Origin: F22 sp963678855 | GTDB taxonomy: Bacteria > Bacteroidota > Bacteroidia > Bacteroidales > Bacteroidaceae | Length of the DNA stretch: 64,000 bases | Assembly: GCA_963678855.1 (NCBI GenBank) | Contig: OY787448.1 | Coordinates: 1,240,001 to 1,304,000 of the forward strand | Reading direction: 5' to 3' | Shown here: in pieces, positions 59,649-64,000 of the stretch | Layout of the letters: every line of letters begins with the position of its first letter | Position numbering within the stretch: position 1 is the first letter of the stretch | Made by a program: the position numbers and the translations under genes | The notes under the pieces: generated by a model | Seen by the model: the letters and a program-made list of their open reading frames with translations, nothing else | Databases searched by the model: none | What the model was told of the DNA's origin: nothing

Positions 59649-61262
59649 ATGCGTACTACTTATTTACTACTAACTTGCATAGTAGGTCTTTGCCTACAAT
59701 CATGCCACACTTCTTGTGAAAAACCCACGGAACGAGTGTCGAAAGCGACACGTGATTCAATCTTACATGTATTAGATAAAGCCTTATTAGAAAGCAGTAA
59801 GTATCTTGCGGTCAAATATACACGGATTGAAGAATTAAAAGACTCTTTGCAACTGACAGACAGTGATCAAGAACGTTTTAACTTGTATACAAGGTTGTAT
59901 AATCAGTATATCTACTTTCGCTCTGATTCAGCTTACTACTACGCCAAGAAGAGTACAGATATAGCTCAATCACTAGGACAAGAGTCGCAGCATTTAGCCC
60001 TATTGAACATGATGCAATACTGTATCAACACAGGTCTTTTCAAAGAAGCTTATGACATACACGCAGATATTACTCCCAGCGCATTGAATACAGCTCAGTT
60101 AAAACAATATTATCTCATATCACAACGTATGGCTTCTGATATGGCTAGTCATACTCGCGATACTCCCTATGTTTTCGATTATATAAACCAACAACATGCG
60201 TATAGTGATTCAGCTATGGCTCTCATGCCTGAAACTAGCTTTAATCTAGACATCTCTCCATCTAAAACAAATTACAATGAAGAGGTTGATCGATTGCACC
60301 AACTGGTCAATGCGCCAGATTGTCCTCTACATGAGCAAGCTAGATTACATTCTATATTAGGTCACTTTTATAGAGACCAAGGAGAAGTGTATACAGCCCA
60401 GTATCATTACGCTTCATCCGCAATCAGAGATATTCTAACAACAACGACGGAAACGACAGCCATGAAAGATTTGGCTGTATCTCTTTTTCACGATGGAGAA
60501 TATAAACGTGCTACCATATACATCCATAAAGCATTTGATGATGCTAACTTTTATAATTCGAGACATCGCAAACTAGAAGTACAACAGGTACTTCCTCTGA
60601 TTGATGCTTACCAAATAAAAAGTATTGAAGGTGATAGACGCGCACTGACTATTTTCCTCAGCGTAAATTCTATTTTATGTCTAGCGTTGTTTTACTCCCT
60701 ATGGACCATAGCCAAGAAAAGACGTCGTTTAAGAGCACAAAATGATAAGATTAGCCATCAGCTTGAAGAAATTAGCTCTATCAATGCTCAACTAGTAGAA
60801 GCTACAGAAATTAAAGATGCCTTTGTTATTCAAACATTGTATAGCAAAACAGAATATTTAGAACATGTAGAAGAGATTATCCACAAGATGGAGCTCTACG
60901 TCAAGACAAAACAGTACCAAAACCTACGTTTCTTGCGTAAAGACTTTGACCTAAAAAAGAATCGTGACGAAGTACACTCTGCCTTCGATGAGACTTTCTT
61001 GAAACTATTTCCCAACTTCGTGGAACAGTTCAATAAACTCTTCAAACCCGAAGATGCGTTTGCTCTTACACCTGAAGGAAATTTGACTCCAGAGCTTCGT
61101 ATTTTTGCATTGATGCGATTGGGTATTACAGACACTAAGCATATCTCCACCTTCCTATCTTTGAATATAAACACCATATATGTATACAGAGCAAAGATTA
61201 AGTCTAAGAGTCTTGTTCTCAAAGAAGAATTTGAACAGAAAGTCTCTGAAATCAGCAAGTAA
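59649..61262 (+). CDS. SusR-like membrane transcriptional regulator (DUF6377 type)
   Basis: A 537-residue inner-membrane regulator. A lipoprotein-like N terminus (VGLCLQSC) is followed by a periplasmic helical-repeat domain (about 30-330) with TPR-like character, a membrane helix (about 333-353), a basic and coiled-coil segment (about 356-400) and a C-terminal helix-turn-helix region (LTPELRIFALMRLGITDTKHISTFLSLNINTIYVYRAKIKSKS). This matches the DUF6377 type, which I associate with SusR, the maltose-responsive activator of starch genes. Its neighbours, a GH97 and a SusC, agree. No kinase domain is present. Confidence 0.82.
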   Translation: MRTTYLLLTCIVGLCLQSCHTSCEKPTERVSKATRDSILHVLDKALLESSKYLAVKYTRIEELKDSLQLTDSDQERFNLYTRLYNQYIYFRSDSAYYYAKKSTDIAQSLGQESQHLALLNMMQYCINTGLFKEAYDIHADITPSALNTAQLKQYYLISQRMASDMASHTRDTPYVFDYINQQHAYSDSAMALMPETSFNLDISPSKTNYNEEVDRLHQLVNAPDCPLHEQARLHSILGHFYRDQGEVYTAQYHYASSAIRDILTTTTETTAMKDLAVSLFHDGEYKRATIYIHKAFDDANFYNSRHRKLEVQQVLPLIDAYQIKSIEGDRRALTIFLSVNSILCLALFYSLWTIAKKRRRLRAQNDKISHQLEEISSINAQLVEATEIKDAFVIQTLYSKTEYLEHVEEIIHKMELYVKTKQYQNLRFLRKDFDLKKNRDEVHSAFDETFLKLFPNFVEQFNKLFKPEDAFALTPEGNLTPELRIFALMRLGITDTKHISTFLSLNINTIYVYRAKIKSKSLVLKEEFEQKVSEISK

Positions 61263-61363
61263 AAGACTTAAAACGACCTTAATGCACATCTAAAACTTAA
61301 AAACAAACAAACTGACATTCAGTCGATTACAAAAACAATACACCTTAATTTGGCTTATAGTGT

Positions 61364-61394
61364 TTTGTCCCCCTAGGCAAAACAAATACTTTTG
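61364..61394 (+). promoter_or_regulatory. Consensus promoter of the third SusC gene
   Basis: TTTG (61364-61367), a 19-base spacer and TACTTTTG (61387-61394); the ATG at 61474 gives a leader of about 70 bases. The interval 61263-61363 shows no gene. Confidence 0.7.
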
Positions 61395-61473
61395 CATTGC
61401 ACATGAGAAACACTATTGTATGTGTGTAACTTAACCAGATGTAATTATTATTGTTAACTAAAAATCGTACTGA

Positions 61474-64000
61474 ATGAAACAATTTCGTTTTTACAGTATG
61501 AGAACACTATGCTTACTTGTAAGTCTTGTTCTCACGCTTAGTGCTTATGCACAAGAAATTATCGTGACAGGTCAAGTGAAAGATGCCTCAGGTGAACCAA
61601 TCATTGGCGCCAACATCTTAATCAAAGAAACGTCAACTGGTACTATAACTGACTTCGATGGTCACTATAGTGTCAAAACAACAAAAGGTCACACCCTAGT
61701 ATTTAAATATGTAGGGTACAAAACTCAAGAAGTCGTGGCCAACCAAAAAGTCATCAACATCACCATGGAAGAAGATGCCGTGCTTGTTGAAGACGTAGTG
61801 GTAGTAGGTTATGCTACAGGTAGCGAACGTACTATCTCAGGTGCTGTTCAAAGAGTCGGTAAAGAAGACATGAACAGTGGTGTAATCACTTCTCCACTTG
61901 CTGCTCTTAAAGGTAAAGTAGCTGGTGTAAACATTCAAAAAGCTGGTGGTGACCCAACAGCAACTCCTTCTATCCGTGTACGTGGTACAACTTCACTAAC
62001 TGGTGGTAACGACCCACTTGTTATCATTGATGGTGTATTTGGTGATCTTGCTATGCTAAACGCTATCGCTCCATCGGACATCGAGACATTTACTATCTTG
62101 AAAGATGCGTCTGAAACAGCTCAGTATGGTTCACGTGGTGCATCGGGTGTTATCGTAGTAACTACTCAAAAAGGAAAGAATGGTGTAAGTTCTATCTCAT
62201 ACGATGGTACGTTCGGTATCGAAACTGTATATGACAACCTAGATATGCTTAGTGCAAAAGATTTCCGCGCTATGAAAACTCAAGGTTATCCTAACTTACT
62301 AGATTTTGACCCTAATGCCAACACAGACTTTATCGAAGAAATGCAACGCACTGGTTTTACACAAAACCACCGTTTGTCTTTCTCTAATGGTAACGCAACT
62401 GGTAACTACCGTGCTTCTATCGGTATGATTGACCAAAAGGGTATCATCGAAAATAACAGCATGCGCAACTTCACAGCTAAGTTGGATGCGATGCAATATA
62501 AGTTTGACAACAAGTTGAAACTTGAATTCGGTATGTTTGGTTCCCTTAAGAAGAGCAAGTACGTAAACGACTACGAAAAGACTTTCTATTCTGCTGCTTC
62601 TTACAACCCTACATTCCCTACTCACCGCAACCCAACTACAGGTTTATGGGATGAGAACCCAAATGCCAACGAGGTACAAAACCCACTTGGTCGCTTGGAT
62701 ATCGATGACAAAGCAGATGAATCATACATCAATGTACACGGTAAGGCCACTTACACAATCATCGAAGGTTTGAAATTTGCGGTCTTCGGTTCTTACACAT
62801 ACAACGTAAGAGAAAACATGTCTTATATCCCATTTGACATCAAGGCAGGTCAAGGTAATCAAGGTGAGGCAAACCATTATGACAACAAGTCTCGTGCTAT
62901 GATGGCCAATGCGATGTTAACATACACGAAAGACTTTGGCAAACACCATATCGATGCCCTAGGTCTTGCTGAAATCCAAAAGTATGACTATACTGGCTTC
63001 AACGCACGTTCTCAAGGCTTTACAACAAATGCCTTTAAGTACTACAACCTAGGTGCAGGCGGTACAGTAAAATACGGTAGTGTAGGTTCTTACGCTAACG
63101 ACAACAAGCTAGCTTCTTTCATGGGCCGTTTCAACTATGTGTACAACGATCGTTATATAGCCACAGTAAACCTTCGTACAGATGGTTCTTCAAAGTTCGG
63201 TAAAAACAACCGTTGGGCATTCTTCCCATCGGCTTCATTGGCTTGGAACATGACTCAAGAAGACTTCTTGAAAGATGTAAACTGGCTAGATAAATTGAAA
63301 GTTCGCGCAGGTTATGGTCTTGCTGGTAACCAAGATGCTATTAGCTCATATACTTCCATGGCTCTTATGGCTCCATCTGGTGTCACATCAGTAGATGGTA
63401 TCTCTACAGTAACTATGGCTCAACAACGTAATGCCAACCCAGACTTAAAATGGGAAGTAAAAACTACATTCGATGTGGGTGTTGATGCTGCTTTCTTGGA
63501 CAATCGCATCACACTTGGCGCTGATTGGTACTACTCAGAAACAAACGACTTGTTGTACAACTACAGCGTGCCAGTACCTCCATTTACGTACAACACATTG
63601 CTAGCCAACCTTGGTTCGATGAGCAATACTGGTGTGGAAGTAACAATCGGCTTCACTCCATTGAAGACAAAAGACATGGAGTTGAACATCAACGTGAATG
63701 CTGCTTGGCAAAAGAACAAACTAAAGTCTTTGAACGGTACATATAACGGCGAAGCGCTTACAACTACTCAGTACATGGTACTTGGTGGCGTAGGTGGTGC
63801 TGGCTCTATCGGTGGTAAGAACGACGTACTTTACCAAATGGTAGGCGAGCCTGTAGGTGTATTCTACTTGCCAAAATCTAATGGCTTAGTAGACAACGGA
63901 TTTGGCGAATATAGCTACGATATTCAAGACGTCAACAAAGATGGTGAAGTAAACATTGCTGATGGTGAAGACCGCTACGTAGCTGGTCAAGCTATGCCTA
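61474..64000 (+). CDS. SusC/RagA family TonB-dependent transporter, starch-type locus (cut by window end)
   Basis: The frame is open from the ATG at 61474 to the end of the window (842 complete codons) with the stop outside. A signal peptide (cleavage after SAYAQ) is followed by a CarboxypepD_reg-like domain (VTGQVKDASGEPIIGANI), the plug (VEDVVVVGYATGSERTISGAV and later IRVRGTTSLTGGNDPLVIIDGV) and barrel strands. Placed behind a GH97 and a SusR-like gene, it is probably the transporter for malto-oligosaccharides; SusD and surface amylase genes would be expected to follow outside the window. Confidence 0.92.
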   Translation, partial: MKQFRFYSMRTLCLLVSLVLTLSAYAQEIIVTGQVKDASGEPIIGANILIKETSTGTITDFDGHYSVKTTKGHTLVFKYVGYKTQEVVANQKVINITMEEDAVLVEDVVVVGYATGSERTISGAVQRVGKEDMNSGVITSPLAALKGKVAGVNIQKAGGDPTATPSIRVRGTTSLTGGNDPLVIIDGVFGDLAMLNAIAPSDIETFTILKDASETAQYGSRGASGVIVVTTQKGKNGVSSISYDGTFGIETVYDNLDMLSAKDFRAMKTQGYPNLLDFDPNANTDFIEEMQRTGFTQNHRLSFSNGNATGNYRASIGMIDQKGIIENNSMRNFTAKLDAMQYKFDNKLKLEFGMFGSLKKSKYVNDYEKTFYSAASYNPTFPTHRNPTTGLWDENPNANEVQNPLGRLDIDDKADESYINVHGKATYTIIEGLKFAVFGSYTYNVRENMSYIPFDIKAGQGNQGEANHYDNKSRAMMANAMLTYTKDFGKHHIDALGLAEIQKYDYTGFNARSQGFTTNAFKYYNLGAGGTVKYGSVGSYANDNKLASFMGRFNYVYNDRYIATVNLRTDGSSKFGKNNRWAFFPSASLAWNMTQEDFLKDVNWLDKLKVRAGYGLAGNQDAISSYTSMALMAPSGVTSVDGISTVTMAQQRNANPDLKWEVKTTFDVGVDAAFLDNRITLGADWYYSETNDLLYNYSVPVPPFTYNTLLANLGSMSNTGVEVTIGFTPLKTKDMELNINVNAAWQKNKLKSLNGTYNGEALTTTQYMVLGGVGGAGSIGGKNDVLYQMVGEPVGVFYLPKSNGLVDNGFGEYSYDIQDVNKDGEVNIADGEDRYVAGQAMP

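Noticed and set aside
63525..63746. 73-residue plus-strand frame inside the third SusC
   Set aside because: It lies in another frame of the continuous SusC gene, which is open from 61474 to the window end.

Overview
This window comes from a member of the Bacteroidota, most likely the order Bacteroidales. The evidence is three SusC/SusD-type polysaccharide utilisation loci (PULs), a hybrid-two-component-like regulator, SusR-like and propeller-type membrane regulators, many lipoproteins, and repeated promoters of the Bacteroides type (-7 TAnnTTTG, several with a -33 TTTG 19-20 bp upstream). I cannot name the genus or species from the sequence alone.

Left part (1-14.2 kb), mostly housekeeping: the 3' end of a GH2 beta-galactosidase, a DUF4286 protein with ruvC, a type I pullulanase lipoprotein, a BlaI repressor with a BlaR1-like peptidase fused to a TonB C-terminal domain (plus a separate lipoprotein copy of its C-terminal half), pnp, a thioredoxin-fold lipoprotein that lacks the CxxC, greA, a HIT protein, a decayed divergent pair (nitroreductase and HxlR regulator), mannose-1-phosphate guanylyltransferase and tRNA-Leu(CAA).

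Middle part (14.2-27.7 kb): a seven-gene efflux unit (adaptor, two FtsX-type permeases, ABC ATPase, TolC-like protein, sigma-54-dependent response regulator, histidine kinase) preceded by a near-consensus sigma-54 promoter; an intact PAP2 phosphatase and a decayed paralogue; panE; and an unrecognised 492-residue membrane protein whose upstream region carries a dense array of perfect palindromes.

Right part (27.7-64 kb), glycan use: (1) a PUL with SusC, SusD, a SusE/F-like protein, two GH76 and one GH125, fitting alpha-1,6-mannan; it is divergent from an HTCS-like regulator that has lost both the phosphoacceptor histidine and the whole ATPase domain. (2) A PUL with SusC, SusD, a LamG protein, a GH144-like enzyme, an esterase and GH3, fitting beta-1,2-glucan; it is divergent from a membrane-bound propeller/LuxR-type regulator. 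(3) The start of a starch-type locus: GH97 alpha-glucosidase, SusR-like regulator and a SusC cut by the window edge, with a serpin lipoprotein next to it.

The strongest unusual signals are the ATPase-less HTCS-like regulator, the 21-bp-pitched operator array upstream of blaI together with the duplicated TonB lipoprotein that keeps a matching promoter/operator arrangement, the nested palindromes at 25998-26084, the self-contained sigma-54 efflux unit, and a consensus promoter placed upstream of a terminator in the greA leader.
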